NCBI RefSeq assembly: GCF_014651035.1
Contig: NZ_BMWC01000001.1
Span: 1,395,581-1,459,580 of the forward strand
Reading direction: 5' to 3'
DNA length: 64,000 nucleotides
Source: Streptomyces lomondensis
GTDB lineage: Bacteria; Actinomycetota; Actinomycetes; Streptomycetales; Streptomycetaceae
Made by a program: the position numbers and the translations under genes. The notes under the pieces are model-generated. The model ran no database searches and was not told the origin of the DNA. It saw nothing but the letters and a program-made list of their open reading frames with translations. Shown here in pieces: positions 7,763 to 15,543 of the stretch; positions within the stretch are counted from its first letter, which is position 1; each line of letters opens with the position of its first letter.

Positions 7763-8476
7763 ATGGACAGCGACGAGCACAGGCGCGTACTCGACCCCGA
7801 GCGCGACACCGCCGCACTGAAGGCCCTCACCCACCCCCTGCGCATCCGGTTGCTCGGGCTGCTGCGGCAAGACGGGCCTGCCACCGCCAGTGAGCTCGCC
7901 GCGCGGACGGGGGAGTCGTCGGCGTCGACCAGTTACCACCTGCGGGTGCTGGCGAAGTACGCGTTCATCGCGGAGGCCGAGCACCGTGACGGGCGGGAGC
8001 GGCGCTGGCGGGCGCTGCACACCCTGACGTCCTGGAGCAACGAGTCGATGGAGTCCTCCGCCGCGGGCCGGGCCTTCGTCAGCCTGGCGCGGCGGCGGCA
8101 GATCGAGCATCTGGAGGCGTCCCTCGCCCGGCACGAGGCGGACCTGGCCGCCGGGCGGCTCGGTCAGGAGTGGGTGGAGCCGTCCGGGATCAGCGACCTC
8201 ATGCCCCGGCTGACGGCCGAGTCGCTCACCGAGCTCTGGGACACCGTCGCCGGGAAGCTGGAGGAACTGACCGCCCGGGACGCCGACGACCCGCGCGCCG
8301 AGCACGTCGTGCTCCTCACCGCCGGTCTGCCGCTCGCCCCGCGGGAACGGAACGACGGCGACACCGAGGGCCGTGCCCCCGACGGCAGCACCGGGGGCAC
8401 GGCCCCCGAGGTCAAGCACGGGGGCACGGCCCACGACGGCAAGCCCGAGGGCACGACCCCCGAGGCCGCCTCATGA
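7763..8476 (+). CDS. ArsR-like winged-helix transcriptional regulator
   Basis: A 237-residue protein. An ArsR-type winged helix covers about residues 18-85 (LTHPLRIRLLGLLRQDG, ATASELAARTGESSASTSYHLRVL, then a RDGRERRWRAL wing). It is followed by a helical region and a low-complexity Gly/Thr/Pro/Glu tail with three imperfect repeats. No metal-binding CxC motif is seen, so it is a regulator of the helix-turn-helix_20 type that usually represses an adjacent exporter. The start at 7763 has no good ribosome site and may be leaderless. Its TGA overlaps the ATG of the MFS gene, so the two are co-translated. Confidence 0.85.
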   Translation: MDSDEHRRVLDPERDTAALKALTHPLRIRLLGLLRQDGPATASELAARTGESSASTSYHLRVLAKYAFIAEAEHRDGRERRWRALHTLTSWSNESMESSAAGRAFVSLARRRQIEHLEASLARHEADLAAGRLGQEWVEPSGISDLMPRLTAESLTELWDTVAGKLEELTARDADDPRAEHVVLLTAGLPLAPRERNDGDTEGRAPDGSTGGTAPEVKHGGTAHDGKPEGTTPEAAS

Positions 8477-9786
8477 CGGACCTCGTGACCGAGCCGCCCG
8501 GGGCGCGGACCGCGCGCCGCCGCTACGTCACCGTCTGCGCGCTCCTCTGGCTGCCGCCGGGCCTGGGCATGGCCTCGATGGTCCTGCTGTTCGGCGAGCG
8601 CGGCATGTCCCTGACCACCGTCGCGGGGCTCTTCGCGGCCCACTCGCTGACCGTCGCGGCGCTGGAACTGCCCACGGGCGGCCTCTCCGACGTCCTCGGG
8701 CGCCAGCCGGTCCTGGCCATGGCCGGTGCGCTCAACGTCGTCGCCTGCGTCCTGGTCGGCCTCGGCACCACCGCCTGGGTGCTCACCGCCGGCATGGTGC
8801 TCATGGGCGCGGCCCGGGCCCTGGCCAGCGGTACCGCCGAGGCCTGGTACGTCGACACCGTCCAGGCGTGCTCCGGCCCCGGCGCCGAGTTACGCACCGG
8901 TCTGGCCCGGGGCGGCTCCGCGACCTCCGCCGCCCTCGCGGCCGGCCTCCTGCTCGGTGGTGCCCTGCCCTGGCTGCTCGGCCTGGGACCCGATCTCGGT
9001 GCCCGGCTGGGTGAGGCGACGTCCGGGGCGGTGCTGCCGCTGTCCGTTCCCCTGCTGCTGGGAGCGGCGGTCAGGGTCGTCTTCGTCTGCTACGTACTGG
9101 CCGTCCTGCGCGAGCCGCCGCGACCACCGGCCACCCTGCGTGCCGTGCTGCGCGGCGTCCCGGTCACCGTCCTGGGCGGACTGCGGCTGGGTGGACGGGA
9201 CGCGCTGGTGCGCCGGATCCTGCTCACCGCCGCTGCCGCCGGCGGCGGCCTGGCCGCCATCGAACTGCTGATACCTGGCCGTGCCGTGGCGCTGACCGGC
9301 GCGACCGGCTCCGGGGCGATGGTCTACGCCGCTCTGTCCTGCGCGGGTTTCGTCTGCTCCGGTGTCGGCAGCCACCTCGCGCCCCTCGCCGCCCGGGTCG
9401 CGGGCAGCGGCGAGCGGGCCGTGCTCGCCGGTTTCGCCGCCGGGGCGGGCGGCCTGCTGCTGCTCGGCATCACGGCGGCCTCCGTCCACCCGATGGCCAC
9501 GGCCCTCGCGGTCCTCGGTTTCGGGCTCGTCTACCTGGGGCTCGGCGCCGCCTCCCCGAACGAGAACGAACTGCTGCACCGCCGCGTCCCCGGCGCGGGC
9601 CGCGCCACCGCCCTGTCCGTCCAGTCCCTCGCCCAGCAGCTGGCCGGCGCGCTCACCGGTCTGGTCGTAGGGGGCCTGCGGCCGGGCCCGCTGCCCTGGT
9701 TGCTGACGAGTGCCGTCCTGCTGGCCGGCGCCCTGCTCTGGCTCCGCCGGAGCGGGGAACGGGCCCCGCAGGCCAGCGGCGTCTGA
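8473..9786 (+). CDS. MFS transporter containing a TTA codon
   Basis: A 437-residue protein with about 12 hydrophobic segments and the MFS loop motif GGLSDVLGRQPV after helix 2 (about residues 69-80). It is translationally coupled (ATGA) to the upstream winged-helix repressor, which suggests a drug or metabolite exporter under that repressor. Leucine 140 is encoded by TTA (8890-8892). TTA is very rare in Streptomyces and needs the bldA tRNA, so expression may be developmentally limited. The last bases, including the stop, are tandemly repeated (9766-9837). Confidence 0.9.
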   Translation: MTDLVTEPPGARTARRRYVTVCALLWLPPGLGMASMVLLFGERGMSLTTVAGLFAAHSLTVAALELPTGGLSDVLGRQPVLAMAGALNVVACVLVGLGTTAWVLTAGMVLMGAARALASGTAEAWYVDTVQACSGPGAELRTGLARGGSATSAALAAGLLLGGALPWLLGLGPDLGARLGEATSGAVLPLSVPLLLGAAVRVVFVCYVLAVLREPPRPPATLRAVLRGVPVTVLGGLRLGGRDALVRRILLTAAAAGGGLAAIELLIPGRAVALTGATGSGAMVYAALSCAGFVCSGVGSHLAPLAARVAGSGERAVLAGFAAGAGGLLLLGITAASVHPMATALAVLGFGLVYLGLGAASPNENELLHRRVPGAGRATALSVQSLAQQLAGALTGLVVGGLRPGPLPWLLTSAVLLAGALLWLRRSGERAPQASGV

Positions 9787-9837
9787 GCTCCGCAGGCCAG
9801 CGGCGTCTGAGTTCCGCAGGTCAGCGGCGTCTGAGCC
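9766..9837. repeat. Three tandem 24-bp copies spanning the MFS stop codon
   Basis: Three near-perfect head-to-tail copies of a unit that begins CCGCAGG and ends CTGAG. The first encodes the last residues and stop of the MFS gene, and the other two lie behind it in the same frame, each with its own TGA. Confidence 0.9.
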
Positions 9838-9918
9838 CGCATACCGGCGGATCGGGACCGGCCCCGGGGATGTCGCCCCACTGTGCCCGCGACCCCCGCC
9901 TGCCCCTACGGTGGAGTG

Positions 9919-10620
9919 ATGGACTCCAGCGGTCTCCCTCACCTCGACCGGCGCATCGCGGACTGCCGGGCCTGCCCGCGGCTGGTCTCCTGGCGTGAGG
10001 AGACGGCCCGGGTCAAGCGAGCCGCCTTCGCGGACTGGACGTACTGGGGGCGGCCGGTGCCCGGGTTCGGGCCGGCGGACGCCCGGCTGCTGATCGTGGG
10101 ACTCGCCCCCGCGGCCCACGGCGGCAACCGCACCGGCCGGATGTTCACCGGCGACCGCTCGGGAGACGTGCTGTACGAGGCGCTGTACGACGTCGGCCTG
10201 GCCTCCCAGCCCACCGCCGTGCACGCCCACGACGGTCTGGAGCTGTACGGCGTGCGCGTCACCGCGCCCGTGCACTGCGCCCCGCCCGCCAACAAGCCCA
10301 CCCCCGAGGAGCGGGACACCTGCCGCCCCTGGCTCGTGCAGGAACTGCGGCTGCTGCGCCCGACGCTGCGGGCCGTCGTGGTGCTCGGCGGCTTCGGCTG
10401 GCAGGCCGCGCTGCCCGCGTTCGCGGAGGCGGGCTGGTCCGTGCCCCGGCCCCGCCCCGCCTTCGCCCACGGGGCCCGCTACCTCCTCGACGGCCTGGAG
10501 CTGTTCGGCTGCTTCCACGTCAGCCAGCGCAACACCTTCACGGGCCGGCTCACCCCCGCGATGCTGCGCGACGTCCTGCGCACGGCCGCGCGGGCGGCCG
10601 AACTGCCGACGGCCAGCTGA
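9919..10620 (+). CDS. Type-5 uracil-DNA glycosylase (UdgB)
   Basis: A 233-residue DNA repair enzyme that removes uracil and some other deaminated bases. Cysteines C16 and C19 (ADCRACPRL) begin the 4Fe-4S cluster. Motif A is [19 protein letters not shown], the family-5 form that lacks the catalytic Asp of families 1 and 4. GGFGWQAAL and a downstream [12 protein letters not shown] motif complete the fold. The ATG at 9919 is close behind a GGAG. I looked for the damage-promoter motif found elsewhere in the window and did not find it here. Confidence 0.9.
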   Translation: MDSSGLPHLDRRIADCRACPRLVSWREETARVKRAAFADWTYWGRPVPGFGPADARLLIVGLAPAAHGGNRTGRMFTGDRSGDVLYEALYDVGLASQPTAVHAHDGLELYGVRVTAPVHCAPPANKPTPEERDTCRPWLVQELRLLRPTLRAVVVLGGFGWQAALPAFAEAGWSVPRPRPAFAHGARYLLDGLELFGCFHVSQRNTFTGRLTPAMLRDVLRTAARAAELPTAS

Positions 10621-10639
10621 CCGAGCCTGGGGGCATCCC

Positions 10640-11293
10640 TTAGGGAACCTCTTCGCCGAACAGGTGCCGCACCGTGGAGCGATAGTTGGTCCGCACGTGC
10701 GTGAGCGCGTGCGCGCGGGCCCGGTCCGGGTCGCCCGAGGCGATCGCCTCGTACAGCTCGCGGTGCTCCACCAGGAGCTGGGGCCACTCCTCGTTGCGCC
10801 GGGTCATCCAGCGCAGCCGGCCGGCGACCGGTTCCAGGGCCTCCGTCAGCAGGCTGTTGCCGGCCATCGCCACGATGCGGTCGTGCAGGCGGCTGTTGAT
10901 GTCCGTGATCGCCTCGGCGTCCCCGGCCTCGGTGGCGGTGGCCGCGCGGTCGAGGAGCTCCTGGACCGCGGCGAGGTCCTGCGGGGTCGCGCGGGACGCG
11001 GCGAGTCCGGCGGCGTAGACCTCCAGGGCCTCGCGCAGTTCGAACAGTTCCTTCACGTCGTTCGGCGTGAGACGGCGCACGACCGTGCGGCGGGGGGTCT
11101 CGAAGTGGACGAAGCCCTCGGCGACGAGTGCCCGGATCGCCTCCCGGACCGGCACGCGCGAGACCCCGAAACGCTCCGCCAGCTCGCGTTCGACCAGGCG
11201 GTCGCCGGGACGGAGGCTGCCCGCGATGATCTCCTGGCGCAGATCGGCCGTGACGCGCTCGCGCACCGCTCCGAGGGGTTCGATCTTCGTCAT
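10640..11293 (-). CDS. GntR-family regulator, FCD subfamily
   Basis: A 217-residue protein. A GntR winged helix at the N-terminus (ADLRQEIIAGSLRPGDRL; ELAERFGVSRVPVREAI) is followed by an FCD all-helical ligand domain with metal-binding-type residues (DINSRLHDRIVAMAGN; EHRELYEAI). It is divergent from the NCS1 permease, with a perfect TTTGGTATACCAAA palindrome between them, so it probably controls the permease-racemase operon in response to a carboxylate or nucleobase breakdown product. The start could also be the ATG at 11302; neither has a strong ribosome site. Confidence 0.88.
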   Translation of the reverse strand: MTKIEPLGAVRERVTADLRQEIIAGSLRPGDRLVERELAERFGVSRVPVREAIRALVAEGFVHFETPRRTVVRRLTPNDVKELFELREALEVYAAGLAASRATPQDLAAVQELLDRAATATEAGDAEAITDINSRLHDRIVAMAGNSLLTEALEPVAGRLRWMTRRNEEWPQLLVEHRELYEAIASGDPDRARAHALTHVRTNYRSTVRHLFGEEVP

Positions 11294-11362
11294 GGAGCCC
11301 ATCTTCGCCGACGCGAGGTGTCTTTTACGCGGCGTTAACAAGAGCGACATCGGTCAGAACGG

Positions 11363-11400
11363 TTGACGAGGGCACCATGAGCGCAGTTTGGTATACCAAA
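11363..11400 (+). promoter_or_regulatory. GntR operator with candidate -35 element upstream of the permease
   Basis: TTTGGTATACCAAA (11387-11400) is a perfect 14-base palindrome with the TGGTATACCA core typical of FCD GntR sites. A TTGACG (11363-11368) lies 18 bases before it, so the operator covers the expected -10 area. Confidence 0.75.
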
Positions 11401-11449
11401 GCCCCCCGCAGAGCAGTCCTCCGTCGTCCCCTTGCTCATGGAGGCCCCC

Positions 11450-12901
11450 GTGTCCCTGGCCGACCGTGCCCCAGCCACCGGCGCCCCGGCGTTCGTCCCC
11501 GATCCCCGGCTCACCAACGAAGACCTCGCCCCCGCGAAGAAGCGCAACTGGAAGGTCTTCGACCTCTTCGCCATGTGGATGTCCGACGTCCACAACCTCG
11601 GCAACTACACCTTCGCCGCCGGCCTGCTCTTCCTGGGCATGAACGTCTGGCAGATCTTCACGTCCCTGCTCGTCGGCTTCGTGATCATCTACATCGGCAT
11701 GAACTGGATGGGGAAGATCGGGCAGCGCCACGGCGTGCCCTTCCCGGTCGTCAGCCGGATCGCCTTCGGCGTCTGGGGCGCCAACATCCCGGCGCTGATC
11801 AGGGCCGTGATCGCCATCATGTGGTACGGCATCCAGACCTACCTCGCCTCCGTCGCCGTCAACGTGATGCTGCTCGCGGCCTGGCCGAGCCTGGAGTCGT
11901 GGACGCACAACTCCTTCCTCGGGCTGGACGCGCTCGGCTGGGTCTCCTTCATCGCGCTGTGGCTGGTGCAGGCCGCGATCATCAGCCGGGGCATGGAGTC
12001 GGTCCGCAAGTTCCAGGACTTCTGCGGCCCGGCGATCTGGCTCGTGATGATCGCGCTGGCCGTGTGGATCCTCGCCAAGGCGGGCTGGACGATCTCGCTG
12101 ACCTCGACCCCGCACCCGGTCTCCGTGGGCGAGCAGTGGCGCCAGTGGTTCGGCGCGATCGGCCTGGTCCTCGCCACCTACGGCACCCTGATGCTCAACT
12201 ACTGCGACTTCTCCCGCTTCTCGCCCGACTACAAGACGGTCAAGCGCGGCAACTTCTGGGGCCTGCCGGTCAACTCCACGGCCTTCGTGATCGTGTCGGT
12301 CATCGTCACCGCGGGCGCCTTCGAGGTCTTCGGCAAGGAGATCACCGACCCGGCCTACCTGGTCGCCGAGATCGGCAACACCTGGGTGCTCGTGCTGGGC
12401 GCGCTGACCTTCGCCATCGCCACCATGGGCGTCAACATCGTCGCCAACTTCGTCTCGCCGGCGTACGACCTCGCCAACGTCTGGCCGCAGAAGATCACGT
12501 TCAAGATCGGCGGCATGATCAGCACGGTCGCGGCGCTGCTGGTCACCCCCTGGAACCTCTTCTCCAGCCCGACGGTCGTGAACTACTTCCTCGGCGGCCT
12601 CGGCGCCTTCCTCGGCCCGCTGTTCGGCGTGATCATGGTCGACTACTACTGGGTCAAGCGCGGCCGCGTGAACGTCGACGAACTGTTCGACGCCACGCCC
12701 GGCTCCCGTTACCACTACCGCAAGGGCGTCAACCCCAAGGCGCTGTGGGCGTTCCTGCCGGCGGCCGGTGTCGCGGCGGTGCTCGCGCTGGTGAAGACCT
12801 TCAGCGACGTCGCGCCGTACTCCTGGTTCATCGGCACGGCCATCGCGGCCGGCCTGTACGCGGCGCTGTGCCGCCCCGAGCGCGCCACCGCGGAGGTCTG
12901 A
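11450..12901 (+). CDS. NCS1-family nucleobase/hydantoin:cation symporter
   Basis: A 483-residue membrane protein of the nucleobase:cation symporter-1 family (cytosine, allantoin and hydantoin permeases). It has about 12 helices, an N-terminal NEDLAPAKKRNWKVFDLFAMW segment and NYTFAAGLLFLGM in helix 1. The WYGIQTYLAS segment of helix 3 carries the aromatic Trp that stacks on substrate in known members. The GTG at 11450 is preferred, with GGAGG at 11440-11444. It is followed five bases later by the racemase, so the two form an operon. The substrate is inferred from context as a hydantoin, allantoin or pyrimidine. Confidence 0.88.
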   Translation: MSLADRAPATGAPAFVPDPRLTNEDLAPAKKRNWKVFDLFAMWMSDVHNLGNYTFAAGLLFLGMNVWQIFTSLLVGFVIIYIGMNWMGKIGQRHGVPFPVVSRIAFGVWGANIPALIRAVIAIMWYGIQTYLASVAVNVMLLAAWPSLESWTHNSFLGLDALGWVSFIALWLVQAAIISRGMESVRKFQDFCGPAIWLVMIALAVWILAKAGWTISLTSTPHPVSVGEQWRQWFGAIGLVLATYGTLMLNYCDFSRFSPDYKTVKRGNFWGLPVNSTAFVIVSVIVTAGAFEVFGKEITDPAYLVAEIGNTWVLVLGALTFAIATMGVNIVANFVSPAYDLANVWPQKITFKIGGMISTVAALLVTPWNLFSSPTVVNYFLGGLGAFLGPLFGVIMVDYYWVKRGRVNVDELFDATPGSRYHYRKGVNPKALWAFLPAAGVAAVLALVKTFSDVAPYSWFIGTAIAAGLYAALCRPERATAEV

Positions 12902-12906
12902 GCAAC

Positions 12907-13626
12907 GTGCGGATCGTCGTCACCAACTGCAACACCACGCAGGAGATGACCGAGGAGATCGTACGAGGTGCCCGGGCCGCCGCAGGCCCGGGCACCACCG
13001 TGACCGGACTGACCCCCGCCTGGGGGCCCGCGTCCGCCGAGGGCTGGCTCGACAGCTACCTGTCCGCCGCGGCCGTCCTGGACACGCTGCGCACCTACGA
13101 CGGACCGCCGTACGACGCCGTGGTCATGGCCGGCTTCGGGGAGCACGGGCGCGAAGGCGTACGGGAGCTGGTGGACGTACCGGTCGTCGACATCACCGAG
13201 GCGGCGGCGCACCTGGCCTGCCTGCTGGGCCGCCGCTACGGCGTCGTCACCACGCTGGAGCGGTCCCGCGGCCAGATCGAGGACAGCCTGGAGACGGCGG
13301 GCGTCGCGCGCAACTGCGCCGCAGTCGTCGGCACGGGCCTGAACGTGCTCGACCTCGGCGACGACGAGCGCACCGAGACGGCGTTCCTGGCCGCCGCCGA
13401 GCGGGCCTGCGCGGCCGGGGCGGAGGTGCTGGTGCTGGGCTGCGCCGGCATGACCGGGTTGCAGCGGGTGGTCGGGGAGAAGCTGGGCCTGCCGGTCGTC
13501 GACGGGGTTGCGGCGGCGGTCAAGCTGGCGGAGTCGCTGGTGGTGCTGGGGCTGACGACGAGCCGGGCGGGGAGCTACGCCGAGCCGCTGCCGAAACGGC
13601 GGGTGTGGGGAGGCCCGAACCGGTAG
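12907..13626 (+). CDS. Asp/Glu/hydantoin racemase-family protein with one catalytic Cys replaced
   Basis: A 239-residue protein of the Asp/Glu/hydantoin racemase superfamily, which interconverts stereoisomers by a two-cysteine acid/base mechanism. The second cysteine is present (C179 in VLGCAGM). The position of the first holds Gly (G76 in AGFGEHG, where hydantoin racemases have ACFGDPG). An extra Cys is present at position 8 (TNCNT in place of NPNT). It could racemise by a changed mechanism or act as an isomerase or decarboxylase. GTG start, five bases after the permease stop. Confidence 0.8.
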   Translation: MRIVVTNCNTTQEMTEEIVRGARAAAGPGTTVTGLTPAWGPASAEGWLDSYLSAAAVLDTLRTYDGPPYDAVVMAGFGEHGREGVRELVDVPVVDITEAAAHLACLLGRRYGVVTTLERSRGQIEDSLETAGVARNCAAVVGTGLNVLDLGDDERTETAFLAAAERACAAGAEVLVLGCAGMTGLQRVVGEKLGLPVVDGVAAAVKLAESLVVLGLTTSRAGSYAEPLPKRRVWGGPNR

Positions 13627-13627
13627 G

Positions 13628-14233
13628 TCATGACGGGCCGTCGAGCGGGAGGTCGTCGCGATGGGCCCCGTAGAACGCCACCTGGCGGGCCATGACCTCC
13701 CGCATCGAGGTGCCGCGCGGGATGCCGTACACCGTGCCGGGGAAGTCCAGCGCCTCCTGGATCTGCCACAGTTCGTCGTGCTCGCCGGGGGCGAAGAGCC
13801 GGGCCCGGGGCGCGCCCGCGGCGATCCAGCCGATGGGCAGGACGGTGCCGGGCGGCAGCACCGAGTTGACGTGCAGCACGCTGTGGATCCGCAGCTCGGA
13901 GCCGGTGCCCGCGACGGCTCCCGGGAAGACGCAGGCACCGGTGGCCACGAAGACCTCGTCCTCCAGGGTCGCCCCGTTCACATGGGCGTGCGGCCCGACG
14001 AGCACGGCGTCACCGATCACGGCGGGATGCCGGGCCCGCCCCCGCACCAGCGCGTTCTCCATGACGACGACGTCCGAACCGACCCGCACCTCCCCGTCCT
14101 CGGCGGTGAGCACGGCCCCGTGCAGCACCCGGCTGCGCTCACCGAGGACGACGGCCCCGCACAGGACGGCCGTCGGGGCCACGTAGGCGGACTCGGGGAC
14201 GACGGGGCGCCGCCCGCGGTGCTCGATCAACAT
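13628..14233 (-). CDS. Gamma-carbonic-anhydrase-like hexapeptide-repeat protein
   Basis: A 201-residue left-handed beta-helix protein built from hexapeptide repeats (APTAVLCGAVVLGERSRV; VGSDVVVMENALVRG; IGDAVLVGPHAHVNG). Histidines at GPHAHVNG and RIHSVLHVNS are placed like the gamma-CA zinc ligands. It could be a carbonic anhydrase or an acyltransferase-like protein. The ATG at 14233 follows AGGAG. It is convergent with the racemase (one base apart) and reads behind RidA with a 24-base gap, so RidA and this gene form a minus-strand operon. Confidence 0.8.
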   Translation of the reverse strand: MLIEHRGRRPVVPESAYVAPTAVLCGAVVLGERSRVLHGAVLTAEDGEVRVGSDVVVMENALVRGRARHPAVIGDAVLVGPHAHVNGATLEDEVFVATGACVFPGAVAGTGSELRIHSVLHVNSVLPPGTVLPIGWIAAGAPRARLFAPGEHDELWQIQEALDFPGTVYGIPRGTSMREVMARQVAFYGAHRDDLPLDGPS

Positions 14234-14257
14234 GGGGACACTCCTGCGGCCGGACGG

Positions 14258-14659
14258 CTAATCGGGAACGACGGCTGTCGCCGTAATCTCCACCAGCTGT
14301 CCCGGGTATCCGAGGCACGCCACGCCGATCAGCGTCGAGGAGTGCGGTCCGGTGCTGAGCCCGGACGACTCGACGACGGCCCAGACGGCGGAGAGCACCG
14401 CGGGTTCGCCGCTCACCACGTACACGTCGGTCGACACGACATGCGCCAGGTCGCTGCCGACCGCGCGCAGTTGCTCCCGCAGGTTGCCGATCACCTGCTC
14501 GGCCTGCCGCACCGGGTCTCCCTCACCGATCAGGTTCCCGTCGGCGTCGAGGGGGACGGAACCGGCGAGGAAGGCGAGCCTGGTGCCGGCCTCGACGACG
14601 GACGCGTGGGAGTAGGCGGGCGGCGGGAAGAGGCTCGGGACGGTGACGCGCTGGATCAC
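14258..14659 (-). CDS. RidA-family (YjgF/UK114) protein
   Basis: A 133-residue trimeric-type RidA protein. RidA members hydrolyse reactive enamine/imine intermediates or act in pyrimidine and amino-acid breakdown. Recognisable segments are AYSHASVVEAGTRLAFLAG, VRQAEQVIGNLREQLRAVG and the VEITATAVV C-terminus. The usual Arg in the IEVEAVA(R) region is not visible, so it may belong to a non-archetypal subgroup. The GTG at 14659 follows GGAG; an upstream in-frame start is less likely. Confidence 0.85.
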   Translation of the reverse strand: MIQRVTVPSLFPPPAYSHASVVEAGTRLAFLAGSVPLDADGNLIGEGDPVRQAEQVIGNLREQLRAVGSDLAHVVSTDVYVVSGEPAVLSAVWAVVESSGLSTGPHSSTLIGVACLGYPGQLVEITATAVVPD

Positions 14660-14737
14660 GGGGTCTCCGGTCTGGGGCGGCGACAGAACAACCACCGATC
14701 ATGCGGGGTCCCGAACCCGGGCGCACCCGTATTTCGT

Positions 14738-14801
14738 TTCACGCCGACCGGGCTGTCCCCCTACGCTGCCCTGGAACCCGACCGTCGAGGAGCCCGCCGT
14801 G
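14738..14801 (+). promoter_or_regulatory. Promoter, ribosome site and start codon of the scrambled nucleotidyltransferase gene
   Basis: TTCACG (14738-14743), an 18-base spacer and TACGCT (14762-14767) form a plausible vegetative promoter. GAGGAG lies just before a GTG at 14799, which opens VPTPSDRRRQ; sense coding then breaks off at about 14822. Confidence 0.5.
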
Positions 14802-15537
14802 CCCACCCCATCGGACCGTCGCCGTCAGACTCGCGACGAGGGCGTCCACCTCGCCCAGACCGGCCCGGCCCACGAGTCCCTTCTCGTTGGTGACCCACTC
14901 GCCGCGCGCCGCCAGCACCGCGTGCGCGGTCTGGGTCGCCGCGAGGGCGATCGCGCCCGCGACCTGCGTGACCAACCTTGTTGATCGCGAGTTCGGCGAC
15001 GAGCAGGTACGTCGGGATGCCCGCCAGGTGGAACATCAGGGGCTCGACGCGGAAGCGGCCCCGCTCCGCTTCCGCCAGCTCGTGTGCGACGACGTCCAGA
15101 TCGCGGTAGTGGACGTCCACACGCCGCCCGTCGATCGTCAGCCAGGCGCCGCCGTTGAAGACGCCGCCGCCCCACGCGCCGATCTCGGAGACCTCGCCCT
15201 CCCAGCCGAGCGCCCGGAGGTCGTCCGGGTCGAAGGCGCCCCGGTAGTAGACCGCCAGGTCCCAGTCGCTGTCCGGGCGTTCGGTGCCCTGGGCGCGGGA
15301 GCCGCCCAGGGTGACCGCCCGGACGGTGGGGAGGGCGGCGAGGCAGCTGCGGGGCGAACTGCCGCGCCCAGCGGCCTATCCCCGCGCCCTGCGTGAGACC
15401 GCCCCGCCGCACTGGCACGGCATGGCCGCGGCCACCCTGGCGTACGCGAAGGCGGGCCACGCCCCCAAGGGCGCCTCGTCCGGGCGGTCGCCGACGCGGA
15501 GGCGCTGCTCCGCGGCGGACGAGCCGGCGGGGCTTGA
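14799..15537 (+). pseudogene. Nucleotidyltransferase gene with its internal blocks scrambled and partly inverted
   Basis: Five blocks of one minor-nucleotidyltransferase-like protein are present but out of order. N: start at 14799 (+). C: 14822-14975 on minus (VTQVAGAIALAATQ, ARGEWVTNEKGLV, VDALVASL). A: 14976-15345 on minus (LPTVRAVTLGGSRAQG, then DSDWDLAVYYRG, RVDVHYRDLDVVAHELAEAE, ending AINKV). B: 15347-15472 (+) (LRGELPRPAAYPRALRETAP, TLAYAKAGHAPKG). D: 15472-15537 (+) (RLVRAVADAEALLRGG, stop). The natural order is N-A-B-C-D. The blocks sum to about 245 residues, near full length, so little was lost. Block A keeps the GGSRAQG and DSDWD nucleotidyltransferase signature. It cannot be translated as one protein. 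Confidence 0.75.
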
Positions 15538-15543
15538 GGACGC

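Noticed and set aside
9899..9918. A damage-type promoter for the uracil-DNA glycosylase (TACGGT at 9907)
   Set aside because: No TTGTCAGTG-like element lies at the required 8-base distance.
14643..14984. A 113-codon plus-strand frame over the scrambled gene
   Set aside because: Only its VPTPSDRRRQ part from 14799 fits; the rest is the antisense of block C of the nucleotidyltransferase.
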